This document shows positions 1 to 8,110 of a stretch of 64,000 bases of DNA, piece after piece. A program made the translations under genes and the position numbers. Position 1 is the first letter of the stretch. Every line of letters begins with the position of its first letter. Origin of the DNA: Bin87 sp963668585 (GTDB lineage Bacteria > Chloroflexota > Dehalococcoidia > Lucifugimonadales > UBA3495); assembly GCA_963668585.1 (NCBI GenBank), contig OY764869.1, positions 2,976,001-3,040,000 of the forward strand, in the 5' to 3' direction. The notes under the pieces were generated by a model. It was not told where the DNA came from, did no database searches, and saw only the letters and a program-made list of their open reading frames with translations.

Positions 1-1
1 A

Positions 2-244
2 TCCCTGGTTCCCGTTGTGGAGCGCCTGGGCGTCCGCCACCGGGTATATGGCGTCCAGCCTTCCCACTTCGACACCGTGGGATCGGCGCTCATGTGGACG
101 TTGGAACAAGGTTTGGGCGAACATTTCACCCCCGAGGTGGCCGACGCGTGGGCCAATACCTACGGGTTGCTTTCCGGAGTCATGCAGGAAGCCGCCGGGT
201 ACGATCCGGAACCAGACGCTGAACTCGCCACCAGCGCCATCTGA
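2..244 (+). CDS. Globin-family protein, C-terminal part (5' end outside window)
   Basis: The frame is already open at base 2 and ends at a TGA, leaving about 80 C-terminal residues. The fragment contains RHRVYGV followed by PSHFDTVGSALMWTLEQGLG and a helix ending in WANTYGLLSGVM. This matches the F-G-H helices of single-domain bacterial haemoglobins of the Vitreoscilla/flavohaemoglobin globin type; the His of RHRVYGV is the expected proximal haem ligand. Nothing resembling a reductase domain follows, so it is a single-domain globin or a globin at the C-terminus of a larger protein. Such proteins bind O2 or NO in the cytoplasm. The real start cannot be seen. Confidence 0.85.
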   Translation, partial: SLVPVVERLGVRHRVYGVQPSHFDTVGSALMWTLEQGLGEHFTPEVADAWANTYGLLSGVMQEAAGYDPEPDAELATSAI

Positions 245-335
245 CGTCCAGACGGACGCAATCGCTGGCGCGGTGAACCGCCTGAGATTTACGGGTCCGG
301 CGCGCCGGCGCAGCGTCTCATCCATCATCCGTTGA

Positions 336-344
336 TGCTATACT
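336..344 (+). promoter_or_regulatory. Extended -10 promoter element upstream of the TatD-family gene
   Basis: TGC followed directly by TATACT forms an extended -10 box about 49 bases before the start codon at 393. No good -35 hexamer sits 17 bases upstream, which is usual for extended -10 promoters. The same TGCTATACT string recurs before the Fur-family gene. Confidence 0.5.
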
Positions 345-392
345 TGGCGGGCAGTATCGCCCCGCCGCGGCCCAATCGACGGAGACGCCCGG

Positions 393-1217
393 ATGCCAGA
401 AACGCAAATCTTCTGCGACGCTCACACCCATCTCGACCAGTACGAGCAGTTCGACCCTGCTGAATTGCCCGGCATCCTGCAACGGTCCCACGAGGCCGGT
501 GTGGGTTACGTCGTTTTGGCCGGCACCACCCTGGAATCAACAGAACGCTGCATCGCGCTCGCCGACGAGCATCCCATGTTCTACGCGGGCGTGGGCATCC
601 ATCCGATGCACGCCGAACGACCGGTTGATGACGACGCGTACGCCCGTCTGGAGTCCCTGGCTCGAAACAACCCCCGGGTCGTGTGCATCTCCGAAGTGGG
701 GCTGGATTACCTGCCTGAATCCCCGGACCACGAAACGCAGGACCAAGTTTTCCGTCAGCATATCCATCTGGCCAAAAGTCTTGACCTGCCCATCATCTTC
801 CACTCCCGGGAGTCTCACCCGGAAGTATTCAAGGTTTTGCGGGAGGAGAATGCGGGACAGGTCGGCGGCGCCATGCACTATTTCCAGGGCGATGCCGAAA
901 CGGCCCGCGCCGCCATCGAATGCGGGTTCTTCATCTCGTTGGCGCGCCCGCTCACCCGCCTCCCGGAGCTACGCGAAGTGGCCCGGGCCATCCCCCTGGA
1001 ACACATCGTCCTGGAAACCGACGCTTACCCGCAACCCTTCAAAAAGTACCGGCATAACTGGACCGAGCCACGGCATCTGGCCGAGGTCGCCCAGTGCCTC
1101 GCCACCGTCAAGGGCATTTCGGTGGAGGAAGTCGCGGCCGTCACCACCGCCAACCTGAGCAACCTCTTGAAGTTGGACACACCGACCGTCCCCGCGCCGG
1201 TCAACACCGCCGACTGA
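393..1217 (+). CDS. TatD-family metal-dependent hydrolase
   Basis: A 274-residue TIM-barrel hydrolase of the TatD/YcfH family, metal-dependent phosphodiesterases or DNases of the cytoplasm. The metal-binding HxH is in DAHTHLD (His11, His13). Glu101 lies in SEVGLDY, a His near 137 in FHSRES, another His in the MHYFQG strand, and the late Asp in LETDAYPQ, where the family usually has LETDSP. Length matches the family. The ATG at 393 follows GGAG at 381-384 and lies downstream of the extended -10. It is the first gene of a probable short operon with the Tag-like gene, whose start is 32 bases after the stop. The exact substrate cannot be inferred. Confidence 0.92.
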   Translation: MPETQIFCDAHTHLDQYEQFDPAELPGILQRSHEAGVGYVVLAGTTLESTERCIALADEHPMFYAGVGIHPMHAERPVDDDAYARLESLARNNPRVVCISEVGLDYLPESPDHETQDQVFRQHIHLAKSLDLPIIFHSRESHPEVFKVLREENAGQVGGAMHYFQGDAETARAAIECGFFISLARPLTRLPELREVARAIPLEHIVLETDAYPQPFKKYRHNWTEPRHLAEVAQCLATVKGISVEEVAAVTTANLSNLLKLDTPTVPAPVNTAD

Positions 1218-1249
1218 GCGCCACCCGAAGCCGCCAGGAGGTCCGCGCA

Positions 1250-1720
1250 ATGGCCACTCAACAGGAACGCCCGCATCCAGAAGCGCCGGAACAGGTTGTG
1301 CCCCACAGTCTCAACGACTACCTGGAGGTAATGACGAAGGCGGTTTTCCAGAGCGGAATGTCATGGAAAGTGGTCAACGCCAAATGGCCCGGCTTCCGGT
1401 CCGGATTCGGAGGTTTCGACGTTGCAGCAGTCGCGGCAATGGACGAATCGGCCATCGATACGCTGGCGTCCGACACTCGAATCATCCGCAATCGGCGGAA
1501 GATCGTGGCGACGGTCCACAATGCGCAGCGTCTAATTGAACTGGACGAGGAGCATGGCGACATCCGCAACTACCTGCGGTCGCATGGCGACTTTTACGCT
1601 GTCCTCAAGGACGTTCGAAAACAGTTCAAATTCATGGGAGACACCGGCACATACTATTGGTTATACGTTCTGGGAGAAGAGGTGCCGGACTACAGCGAAT
1701 TCTGTAACCGCCAAAAGTAG
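1250..1720 (+). CDS. Tag-like (DNA-3-methyladenine glycosylase I family) HhH protein, divergent
   Basis: 156 residues. The ATG at 1250 follows a strong CAGGAGG at 1236-1242. VFQSGMSWKVV aligns with the QQAGLSW segment of E. coli Tag; RIIRNRRKIVATVHNA aligns with the helix-hairpin-helix region (IIRHRGKIQA), and FKFMGDTGTYYW with FKFVGTTICYSF. Fold assignment is therefore good. However, the N-terminal zinc ligands (CxW and the His after it) and the C-terminal His/Cys pair of Tag are absent. The residue aligning with the substrate-contacting Glu of the LEGQQAG motif is Ala (KAVFQSG). It may recognise a different base lesion or bind DNA without Tag's activity. It probably shares a transcript with the TatD gene. 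Confidence 0.8.
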   Translation: MATQQERPHPEAPEQVVPHSLNDYLEVMTKAVFQSGMSWKVVNAKWPGFRSGFGGFDVAAVAAMDESAIDTLASDTRIIRNRRKIVATVHNAQRLIELDEEHGDIRNYLRSHGDFYAVLKDVRKQFKFMGDTGTYYWLYVLGEEVPDYSEFCNRQK

Positions 1721-1810
1721 ATTGATCGCGAGTAACCCGCAACTATTCCACCGACGTAAAAGCCCGTCCGGACCCGGCAGTCCATGTTTGAACCACCGGA
1801 GGTTGACGCA

Positions 1811-2401
1811 ATGACCACACCAACAACCTGCCAACTTGCCCTCAAGGAATGGGCCGTGACCCTCAAAGCCCTCGCCGACGGAGACCAGATTCTGATGATT
1901 CGCAAAGGCGGGATTCACGAAGAAAGCAAGGACTTCAGGGTCATTCACCCAGAATTTCTGCTGTACCCGACCTACCTGCACCAACGCGAAGACCTCCTGA
2001 AAGTGTCACACCAACCCACGCTGCGGGACCTGCTGGCTGACAACCCGGCGGACGATGACGCGGTCACGTTCAGCCATTGGGCGCGGGTTCACGAGTTGGT
2101 AGAAATCGATCAGTTGGACCGGGTAGCCAGCCTGGCGCCTCATCACATCTGGACTGACTCATACGCAGAGTCCCGACTGCACTGGAAGCCCATGGTTCCG
2201 CTGACCATCATGCTGCTTCGGGTGTACCGGATGGAAACTCCGACCACGGTGCCGTTCATTCCTGAATATGGCGGCTGCAAATCATGGGTGGACATCATCC
2301 CGACGGTGAGGCTGGGCCAGGCCGAACCGGTGATTGACGACACCCGCTTCGTTCAAATGGTGGATGCTGTCCGCGACAGCCTGGGTCTCATTCCCGCCTG
2401 A
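1811..2401 (+). CDS. DUF1802-family protein
   Basis: About 196 residues from the ATG at 1811, which has CCGGAGG just upstream; an earlier in-frame ATG at 1784 lies before that Shine-Dalgarno and is not preferred. The N-terminal stretch LALKEWAVTLKALADGDQ, then MIRKGGIHEE and PEFLLYPTYLHQ, is the signature of DUF1802, a family of unknown function found in cyanobacteria, Chloroflexota and Firmicutes. No signal peptide or membrane span is present, so it should be cytosolic. It follows the Tag-like gene by about 90 bases and may be co-transcribed. Assignment is from remembered family motifs; no function is proposed. Confidence 0.78.
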   Translation: MTTPTTCQLALKEWAVTLKALADGDQILMIRKGGIHEESKDFRVIHPEFLLYPTYLHQREDLLKVSHQPTLRDLLADNPADDDAVTFSHWARVHELVEIDQLDRVASLAPHHIWTDSYAESRLHWKPMVPLTIMLLRVYRMETPTTVPFIPEYGGCKSWVDIIPTVRLGQAEPVIDDTRFVQMVDAVRDSLGLIPA

Positions 2402-2421
2402 ACCTGGGCTTTCTCCATCCC

Positions 2422-2718
2422 TTGGCCGGCTCCCTCAACATCGCGGCTGCGTTGGCGGACTCACGACCGCTGCTTTTCGATTTCCTGTTCGACCTCGTCA
2501 TCGACCCAAATTGCAACGGCGTGTCGGGGGTGTCATGCCGCTGGTGTGGGCACGATGCTTTCTGTTTCGACCGGGACGAACTGGATTCATGCGCCCTGGA
2601 ATGGGCGAGCGACGAAGATCTCCCCTGGCCTGACCGGGTTGCGCTTCTGCTGAGCCTCGACCAGTTGCCCTGGCAAAACGAGCGGGTAACCTTTTATTGG
2701 AGCGATTTAACCGAATAG
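2422..2718 (+). CDS. Small hypothetical protein with Cys cluster
   Basis: A possible 98-residue protein starting at TTG 2422, 20 bases after the DUF1802 stop. I do not recognise it. It has a plausible hydrophobic, Asp-rich composition and a Cys-containing stretch (CNGVSGVSCRWCGHDAFCF) that might bind a metal. There is no clear ribosome binding site, so the start is uncertain; translational coupling to the upstream gene is possible. It could be a small partner of the DUF1802 protein, but nothing besides position supports that. Confidence 0.45.
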   Translation: MAGSLNIAAALADSRPLLFDFLFDLVIDPNCNGVSGVSCRWCGHDAFCFDRDELDSCALEWASDEDLPWPDRVALLLSLDQLPWQNERVTFYWSDLTE

Positions 2719-3013
2719 GCTGGAAAAATTCCCCGGCGCCGGCCTATTGACGGTGACCGTCCCTCCGTGGCTAAAATCGTCGCAGCATCCGGGCGGCGTC
2801 GCCTTGGGACTGGTTTTGTGGCACGGTGCCCATTCGCCCGCATTGGCAGGCGGCCGGACCCATCGCGGTTTGCCGCTACGGTCAACAGTCGAGCGACAAT
2901 CCCGGCGCAATCTGCGGGCTGTCTGATCGTACCAGCCCTGATAATTTCGATCCTGATCGTCAACAACCATCCCTTTCCGAGCGAGTCTCCTGAAACTCTG
3001 AGGACACACGAGC

Positions 3014-4021
3014 ATGAATTACCGTCAACTTCCCCGCACCGATCTCCTCATTTCCGAAGTCGGATTCGGAGTCTGGACGGTCGCCACCAACTGGTGGGGC
3101 CAGATCCCCGAAGAAACCAGGCGTCAGCTTCTTGAAGAGGCTTTTGAGCTTGGCATCAACTTCTATGACACCGCGGACACTTATGGCGACGGCTACGGCG
3201 AAGAAGTCCTCGCCAAGTTCATGGGGAACCGTCGTCACGAAATGATCATCGCCACCAAGTTCGGCTATGACATATATGACCAGACAACTCCCCGGGTCGG
3301 ACACCAGGAGCGCCCGCAGAAGTTCGAACCCGATTTCATTCGTTTTGCGTGCGAACAATCCTTGCGCCGTCTCAACACCGACTACATAGACCTGTACCAA
3401 CTGCATAACCCGCGGATCGGCGCGATTGAGGACGATGAGGTGTTCGAGACTCTTGAAGACCTCAAGCACGAGGGCAAAATCCGCTACTACGGTTCCGCTC
3501 TGGGTCCCGATATTGGTTGGTTCGAAGAAGGCCAGGCCAGCATGGAAGAGCGCCACGTCAGCAGTTGCCAGATCATCTACAGCATCCTGGAACAGGACCC
3601 GGCGAAAGATTTCTTTCCCATCGCTGAAAAAGAGCAGGTTGGTTTGCTGTCCCGGGTCCCCCATGCCTCGGAGGCATTGACCGGGCGGTACGACGCGCCT
3701 CCGGAATTTGATGAGAACGATCACCGATCATATCGCCGCCACCAGTGGCTGAGCGAGGCGCTGGTGAAAGTAGATCAGGTTAAATTCCTGGCCGGTGAAG
3801 AAACGGGTCGCACCATGAGTCAGGCGGCGATCCAGTTCGTGCTGCACCAGCCCACCATCACCAGCGTGCTGCCCAACTTCACAACCCTGGAAGAGTTGAA
3901 AGAATACTCTGAAGCAGTCGAGACTCCCCCGATATCCGAGGGGGACCAGTCGATCATAGACGACCTTTGGGCCAACAACTTCCACGTCGGAGAACCGGAA
4001 CCCGAGTTCCGCGAAGTATAG
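3014..4021 (+). CDS. Aldo/keto reductase
   Basis: 335 residues, a full-length NAD(P)H-dependent aldo/keto reductase. The catalytic tetrad is visible: Asp and Tyr in FYDTADTYG, Lys in IIATKFG, His in YQLHNPR. The N-terminal LISEVGFGVWTV and the C-terminal AAIQFVLHQP and TSVLPNFTTLEEL (cofactor region) are typical of the AKR family that includes YajO/PhnE-like enzymes. ATG 3014 lies in a single-gene setting with about 295 bases of non-coding DNA upstream and a terminator hairpin downstream. It is cytosolic; the carbonyl substrate cannot be told. Confidence 0.93.
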   Translation: MNYRQLPRTDLLISEVGFGVWTVATNWWGQIPEETRRQLLEEAFELGINFYDTADTYGDGYGEEVLAKFMGNRRHEMIIATKFGYDIYDQTTPRVGHQERPQKFEPDFIRFACEQSLRRLNTDYIDLYQLHNPRIGAIEDDEVFETLEDLKHEGKIRYYGSALGPDIGWFEEGQASMEERHVSSCQIIYSILEQDPAKDFFPIAEKEQVGLLSRVPHASEALTGRYDAPPEFDENDHRSYRRHQWLSEALVKVDQVKFLAGEETGRTMSQAAIQFVLHQPTITSVLPNFTTLEELKEYSEAVETPPISEGDQSIIDDLWANNFHVGEPEPEFREV

Positions 4022-4048
4022 ACACCAGCCAACTGCATCGGGCATATC

Positions 4049-4075
4049 GGGGCGGGTTTCGACTCGCCCCGCTTT
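4049..4075 (+). terminator. Intrinsic terminator after the aldo/keto reductase gene
   Basis: GGGGCG at 4049-4054 pairs with CGCCCC at 4065-4070 and is followed by GCTTTTG. It lies 28 bases past the stop codon. Confidence 0.65.
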
Positions 4076-4762
4076 TGTTGATGCCAGAAACGAGTGGCCA
4101 ATTGGGCGCGTGAACTCCCGGCGCCAGTCATCGCCCTTCGCCAGCATCACACAACGATCCAGGGAACACTGCAGGGCGATTTGATGATGCTGATACGGGA
4201 CAGGTGTCAGGCTGCCACATCGCCGGACGGATGGGGGATGCGCGGGCGAGTTTGAAAGCCGCCCATGCGTGTGCATGGCCGCTGGCGAACCACCAGGGTG
4301 GGACGGCGTCTGGCGGGCGTCGTCTTTCCGGAGGTGCAGAGGGTTTGTCTCCCCTGCGGTTGGTGGTTCGTTGGTTGGCGGTTGGTGTTGTTTCGGAGGG
4401 TTTTGGTTTGGTGTGAGAGGCGGGATTCCGGATCGTTGTCAGCGCACGGCCAGTACGCAACTATTTGAACGGCAGTTCCGTGGTCGCAGGACTATTTGGT
4501 TGAGTCCCTACCACGCGGGCCCGAACAATCCCGGTGGGCCAGTGGGGCACCGCCGGCGAGTACGTTGGTCGGATATCGGCGAATTGCCACCTGGACCGGT
4601 TGCGATTTGTTGCTGACGGGGTTGGCCGTCGATCCGGAAATCTTGCCTCTCTGGGGTTGGGATGGAGCAGCTGCTTGATCTAGACGGTATTAGGATATAC
4701 GTTCGTATTGGTGGTGTCAAGGGATTATTTTACAGGGATTTACAGGATGACGGGGTTACCGG
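4076..4762. other. Long non-coding stretch, no gene recognised
   Basis: About 690 bases without a credible gene. The part from 4340 to 4420 is unusually G/T-rich (runs of GGTTGG, GGTTTGG), unlike its surroundings. Open frames here have no ribosome binding sites and no recognisable protein. The region could hold a decayed gene, but I cannot identify one. Confidence 0.5.
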
Positions 4763-4851
4763 GACGGTTCCCTGCTCACCGTCCGTTCGTGCTTCGACAG
4801 GCTTGGGATGGACGGACTACCTGGTCTTTCGTCGATGGTCGAGTGGCCCTG
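4763..4851 (+). repeat. Degraded copy of the TIR-bounded dispersed repeat
   Basis: Contains the core GCTTCGACAGGCTTGGGATG, then GACGGACTACC, and ends in GAGTGGCCCTG, which matches the right terminal repeat of the better copies at 13984-14135 and 32031-32164. The left end is not recognisable. Confidence 0.6.
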
Positions 4852-4890
4852 GGCAACACTGCGCGGCGTTTGCGACCCCCGAACCGACGA

Positions 4891-4899
4891 TGCTATACT
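4891..4899 (+). promoter_or_regulatory. Extended -10 promoter element for the Fur-family gene
   Basis: TGCTATACT at 4891-4899, identical to the element at 336-344, about 57 bases upstream of the Fur start at 4956. It is not obviously palindromic, so I cannot call a Fur operator. Confidence 0.5.
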
Positions 4900-4955
4900 C
4901 CGAGATGCCCCAACGTTCGCTGATCGCGGATACAGGGCGGTGTCGGAGGGTCAAA

Positions 4956-5405
4956 ATGATGCAAAATGCGGTGGTCCAGCAGCTCCGTCAGGGCGGCGTA
5001 CGCGTGACGCCGCAACGGTTGGCTATCGCGGAAGCGGTTCTGAACTCCACCGACCATCCGACGGTCCAGCAGATTCACGAACGCGTGCAGCAGCACTTTC
5101 CGTCGATGACCCTGGCGACGGTGTATTCCACGTTGGGCGTTCTGTCCAAGAGCGGATTGATCCAGGAACTGCCCTTTGCCAAGCAGTCACGATACGAGAG
5201 CAACGTGCTGCCTCACGTCAACCTGGTATGCGTGGGGTGCGGAAACATCTCTGACGCCGACGACAGCAGCGAAATAATCGTCAGACTCCGCGAGCAGGTG
5301 GCCGACGAGACACGATTCCAGGTCATGTGGCAGCGTGTGGACTTCCACGGCTGGTGTCCGGCCTGCTCCGCCTCCGGAAAGTTTGAGGCAGCCACCGCCG
5401 AATGA
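4956..5405 (+). CDS. Fur/PerR-family metalloregulator
   Basis: About 149 residues from ATG 4956, preceded by CGGAGGG at 4944-4950; further upstream in-frame codons precede the promoter and are rejected. The N-terminal winged helix is clear: GVRVTPQRLAIAEAVL, TVQQIHERVQQHFP and LATVYSTLGVLSKSGLIQEL. The C-terminal half has CVGC and CPAC, the four-Cys structural zinc site of Fur/PerR proteins, plus His-rich stretches. It is a transcription repressor sensing iron, peroxide or another metal; which one cannot be read from sequence. It overlaps the following VOC gene by four bases (ATGA), so the two are translationally coupled. Confidence 0.93.
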   Translation: MMQNAVVQQLRQGGVRVTPQRLAIAEAVLNSTDHPTVQQIHERVQQHFPSMTLATVYSTLGVLSKSGLIQELPFAKQSRYESNVLPHVNLVCVGCGNISDADDSSEIIVRLREQVADETRFQVMWQRVDFHGWCPACSASGKFEAATAE

Positions 5406-5767
5406 TTACCGGCGTAGTCGGCATCACCCTCTGGACAGATGACCTGGAGCGCATGGTCCGATTCTACCGGGACACCATGCGCTTTCCGTTACACTCGTTC
5501 CACGAGGACGAGGGTTTCGCGGCCTTCCAGTTGGGAGAATTGCGTTTCAACGTGGGTCGCCACGGTGGAGTGTCGGGCGCGTCTCGCGACCCCTACCGGA
5601 TGATGCCGCACCTTGGCGTCGTGGATATTCGCGACGAATATGCGCGGCTGTGCGCCGAGGGCGTTGAGTTCATTCGCGCGCCGGAAATGGAGCATTGGGG
5701 TGGCATGGTCGCCACCCTCAAAGACCCGGACGGGAACATCCTTCAGCTTCTGCAATTCCCCGAGTAG
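5402..5767 (+). CDS. VOC-superfamily (glyoxalase/bleomycin-resistance-like) protein
   Basis: 121 residues with one vicinal-oxygen-chelate module pair: VVGITLWTDDLERMVRFYRD at the start and MVATLKDPDGNILQLLQF at the end, with an E/H-rich strand between. The start ATG at 5402 overlaps the Fur-family stop codon, so expression is coupled to the regulator. Proteins of this size act as small metal-dependent lyases, dioxygenases or resistance proteins. The link to a Fur-like regulator suggests a role in oxidative or metal stress, but that is inference from position. Confidence 0.88.
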   Translation: MITGVVGITLWTDDLERMVRFYRDTMRFPLHSFHEDEGFAAFQLGELRFNVGRHGGVSGASRDPYRMMPHLGVVDIRDEYARLCAEGVEFIRAPEMEHWGGMVATLKDPDGNILQLLQFPE

Positions 5768-5789
5768 GGACGCGCGGGATGCCACGGCA

Positions 5790-6050
5790 TCAGGTTCGCA
5801 GCTTGCGAGCCAATTCGGCGTTGGACGGTTCAACCAGCACGGAACCGTCGGGGAATACGATGGTAGGTATGATGAGGCGGTTGTCGTTCACCTGCTTCAC
5901 GTAGGCCTGGGCCGCCTCGTCGCCGTCAACGTTGACGTACTCAAAGGCCACCGATTGGCTGTCCAGGTAGTTACGGGAACGGTGGCAGTCCGGGCACCAC
6001 TCAGCGCCATAGAGTTTGATGATCGTTTCGGCTGTCGTCATGGTTTCCAC
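5790..6050 (-). CDS. Glutaredoxin-like protein (mycoredoxin/NrdH type)
   Basis: 86 residues with a thioredoxin fold: IKLYGAEWCPDCHRSR carries a CPDC redox site, followed by a cis-Pro loop (IIPTIVFPDGS). Sequence and length fit mycoredoxin/NrdH-like glutaredoxins, which reduce mixed disulfides with low-molecular-weight thiols or ribonucleotide reductase. It lies 11 bases behind the flavin reductase gene on the same strand, so the two are very likely one transcript and may be a small electron-transfer unit. Confidence 0.9.
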   Translation of the reverse strand: METMTTAETIIKLYGAEWCPDCHRSRNYLDSQSVAFEYVNVDGDEAAQAYVKQVNDNRLIIPTIVFPDGSVLVEPSNAELARKLRT

Positions 6051-6061
6051 CTTCCTGCCTG

Positions 6062-6721
6062 CTAGTCGGCTGCCCGGCTGCCGGAATCTTCTTCCGGCAC
6101 GTAGGCCGGCCTGACCAGTTCATACACGTCATCGGTATGGCAGTACATGTTGCCGGCCAGGCGGCCGGTGGGCCGCAGCGCCGCATGGTCAATGCGCAAC
6201 CCGTTGGGCCCTTCGTACAGAATGTCGTCGCGGATGTGCATCCGTACAATCTCGCCGATGATGATGCCGTGAGCGTGCGGCTGCTCCCCGATGTCCACCA
6301 CCTGGACCAGTCGGCATTCCATGTTGACCGGCGATTCCAGCACCCGGGGCGCCTTGACGATTTCGCTCGGCGCTTCCGTCAACCCCGCAACGTCAAATTC
6401 CGACACGCCGGTGGGATACTCGGCGGCGGTGGCGTTCATGGCGGCGGCGATGTCATCAACCACCACGTTGACCACGTACTCCCCGGTCTCCTCGATGTTG
6501 GTCAATGTATCCTTCCGCTTGTCCTGCCACCCGGGGGCTTTTCGCGAGGAAGAAAATACCAGCGTGGGCGGGTTGTACGCCATGGCGTTGAAGAAACTGT
6601 AAGGGGCCAGGTTGACGACGCCTTCGGTTGAGATGGTGGAGACGAACGCGATGGGTCGCGGAACCACCACCCCCGTGAGTATCATGTTCAACCGGTCGAA
6701 CTTTTTCGGGTCTATCAGCAT
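6062..6721 (-). CDS. Flavin reductase-like domain protein
   Basis: 219 residues of the flavin reductase-like, FMN-binding split-barrel family: VVVPRPIAFVSTIS near residue 17, VNLAPYSFFNAMAYNPPTLV near 36, then KDTLTNIEETGEYVVNVV. These are the FMN-binding elements of the DIM6/NTAB group. Such enzymes supply reduced flavin to monooxygenases or act as oxidoreductases. Several flavin-dependent LLM monooxygenases lie elsewhere in the window and could be clients, though nothing links them directly. It is the first gene of a pair with the glutaredoxin and is transcribed divergently from the CoA-transferase operon. Confidence 0.9.
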   Translation of the reverse strand: MLIDPKKFDRLNMILTGVVVPRPIAFVSTISTEGVVNLAPYSFFNAMAYNPPTLVFSSSRKAPGWQDKRKDTLTNIEETGEYVVNVVVDDIAAAMNATAAEYPTGVSEFDVAGLTEAPSEIVKAPRVLESPVNMECRLVQVVDIGEQPHAHGIIIGEIVRMHIRDDILYEGPNGLRIDHAALRPTGRLAGNMYCHTDDVYELVRPAYVPEEDSGSRAAD

Positions 6722-6809
6722 TTGGGATTGCTCCTGTCCATTCCCCTGAATGGATCAACGGGTGAATTTGCGACGATTATACGCCTGAAAATCGGTGCCG
6801 GTGAGCAAA

Positions 6810-6838
6810 TTGCCCCGGTAGGCCGCTTGGGATACAAT
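6810..6838 (+). promoter_or_regulatory. Promoter for the CaiB/BaiF CoA-transferase operon
   Basis: TTGCCC (6810-6815), a 17-base spacer and TACAAT (6833-6838). It lies 62 bases upstream of the ATG at 6900. Confidence 0.6.
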
Positions 6839-6899
6839 CCCTGCACCCGTGCGGGCCGGCTCACCGGCCCCGAAGTACCTTCGGAGAAGCAGGCAGCGT

Positions 6900-8093
6900 A
6901 TGGACATCGGCGGACCATTGACCGGCATCAAGGTGTTGGACCTCAGTGAGGACATCGCCGGCTCGTTCTGCACCAGGTTGTTGGCCGATTACGGGGCGGA
7001 CGTCCTCAAGGTTGAACCGACCCGCGGGTCAGCGATGCGCCGGTTCGGCCCGTTTTACCACGACGAACCGCATCCGGAAAAAAGCCTCTTCTTTCTCATC
7101 CTGAACCTCAACAAGAAGGGAGTGACCCTCAACCTTGAATCCGCCGCCGGCCGCCGGTTGTTTCTTGATCTGGTCGGTCATGTGGATCTGGTGGTGGAGA
7201 GTTTCAAGCCCGGGCATCTGGACGATCTCGGCATCGGATACGAACGCCTGGCCAACGTCAACCCCGGCCTGGTGATGACATCGATTACTCCCTTCGGCCA
7301 GACCGGTCCCTACAGCCGCTACACCGGCGAGGAGATCGTGTCATACGCCATGGGCATGGTGATGGGAATCAGCGGCGTGCAGGGCCGCCCGCCCCTGAAG
7401 CACGGTGGCTTCCAGGCCCAATACCAGGGGGGTCTGTTCGGCGCGGGCGCTACGGCAATGGCGCTGTTTGCCCAGGACCGGCACGGCGCCGGACAGCACG
7501 TTGACGTTTCCACCACCGAGTGCGTGGCGTCCACAATGATGGCGACCCAGACCATCTACCCATTCATCGGCGGCGTGCAGGTTCGGCGGGCCGATGGAAC
7601 GATGTGGGAGAACCCCATGCCGTGCAAGGACGGATGGATAATCGTCCAGGCTGGCGGCGGCGCTACCTGGGATGACATCGCCGATTTCTTCCAGGCACCT
7701 GAGTTGCTGGAACCGCGCTTTGCCGACCGCGCCCAGCGCGTCCGCAACGGGCCGGAGATGGACCAGGTGGTGCTGGAGGCCATCCGGAACCGCGAAAAGT
7801 GGGAGTTGTTCCCGAAAGCCGCGGAAAAACGAATGCTCTTTGGCCTGGTTCAAACACCCACGGAGTTGGCTGAGTGCCCGCAACTGGAATCGCGCGAGTT
7901 CTATCGGGAAACCGAGCATCCGGTGATCGGCGCGGTCAAGATACCCGCTGAGCTTTTCCGCATGTCGCCCGCCGGTTATCAACTGCGGATGCCCGCTCCG
8001 CTGTTGGGACAGCACAACCGTGAGGTATTCGGCGAAGGTTTGGGATACAGTTCCGAAGAACTGTCGGTGATGCGGCAGACTGAAGTCATCTGA
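6900..8093 (+). CDS. Class III CoA-transferase (CaiB/BaiF family)
   Basis: About 397 residues from ATG 6900; an in-frame GTG upstream at 6849 precedes the likely leader and is not used. The start GIKVLDLSEDIAGSFCTRLL then LADYGADVLKVEP is the family hallmark. LNLNKKGVTLNL and DLVVESFKPG follow, where the Asp of the D-L-V-V-E-S-F segment fits the catalytic Asp position of formyl-CoA transferase-like enzymes. These cytosolic enzymes move CoA between carboxylic acids. It is followed 17 bases later by a second member, so the two form a tandem operon. Confidence 0.92.
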   Translation: MDIGGPLTGIKVLDLSEDIAGSFCTRLLADYGADVLKVEPTRGSAMRRFGPFYHDEPHPEKSLFFLILNLNKKGVTLNLESAAGRRLFLDLVGHVDLVVESFKPGHLDDLGIGYERLANVNPGLVMTSITPFGQTGPYSRYTGEEIVSYAMGMVMGISGVQGRPPLKHGGFQAQYQGGLFGAGATAMALFAQDRHGAGQHVDVSTTECVASTMMATQTIYPFIGGVQVRRADGTMWENPMPCKDGWIIVQAGGGATWDDIADFFQAPELLEPRFADRAQRVRNGPEMDQVVLEAIRNREKWELFPKAAEKRMLFGLVQTPTELAECPQLESREFYRETEHPVIGAVKIPAELFRMSPAGYQLRMPAPLLGQHNREVFGEGLGYSSEELSVMRQTEVI

Positions 8094-8110
8094 CACGGAG
8101 TGGCTGATTC

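Noticed and set aside
4204..4616. Several overlapping short frames in the G/T-rich region
   Set aside because: No ribosome binding site, no recognisable domain, and skewed composition.
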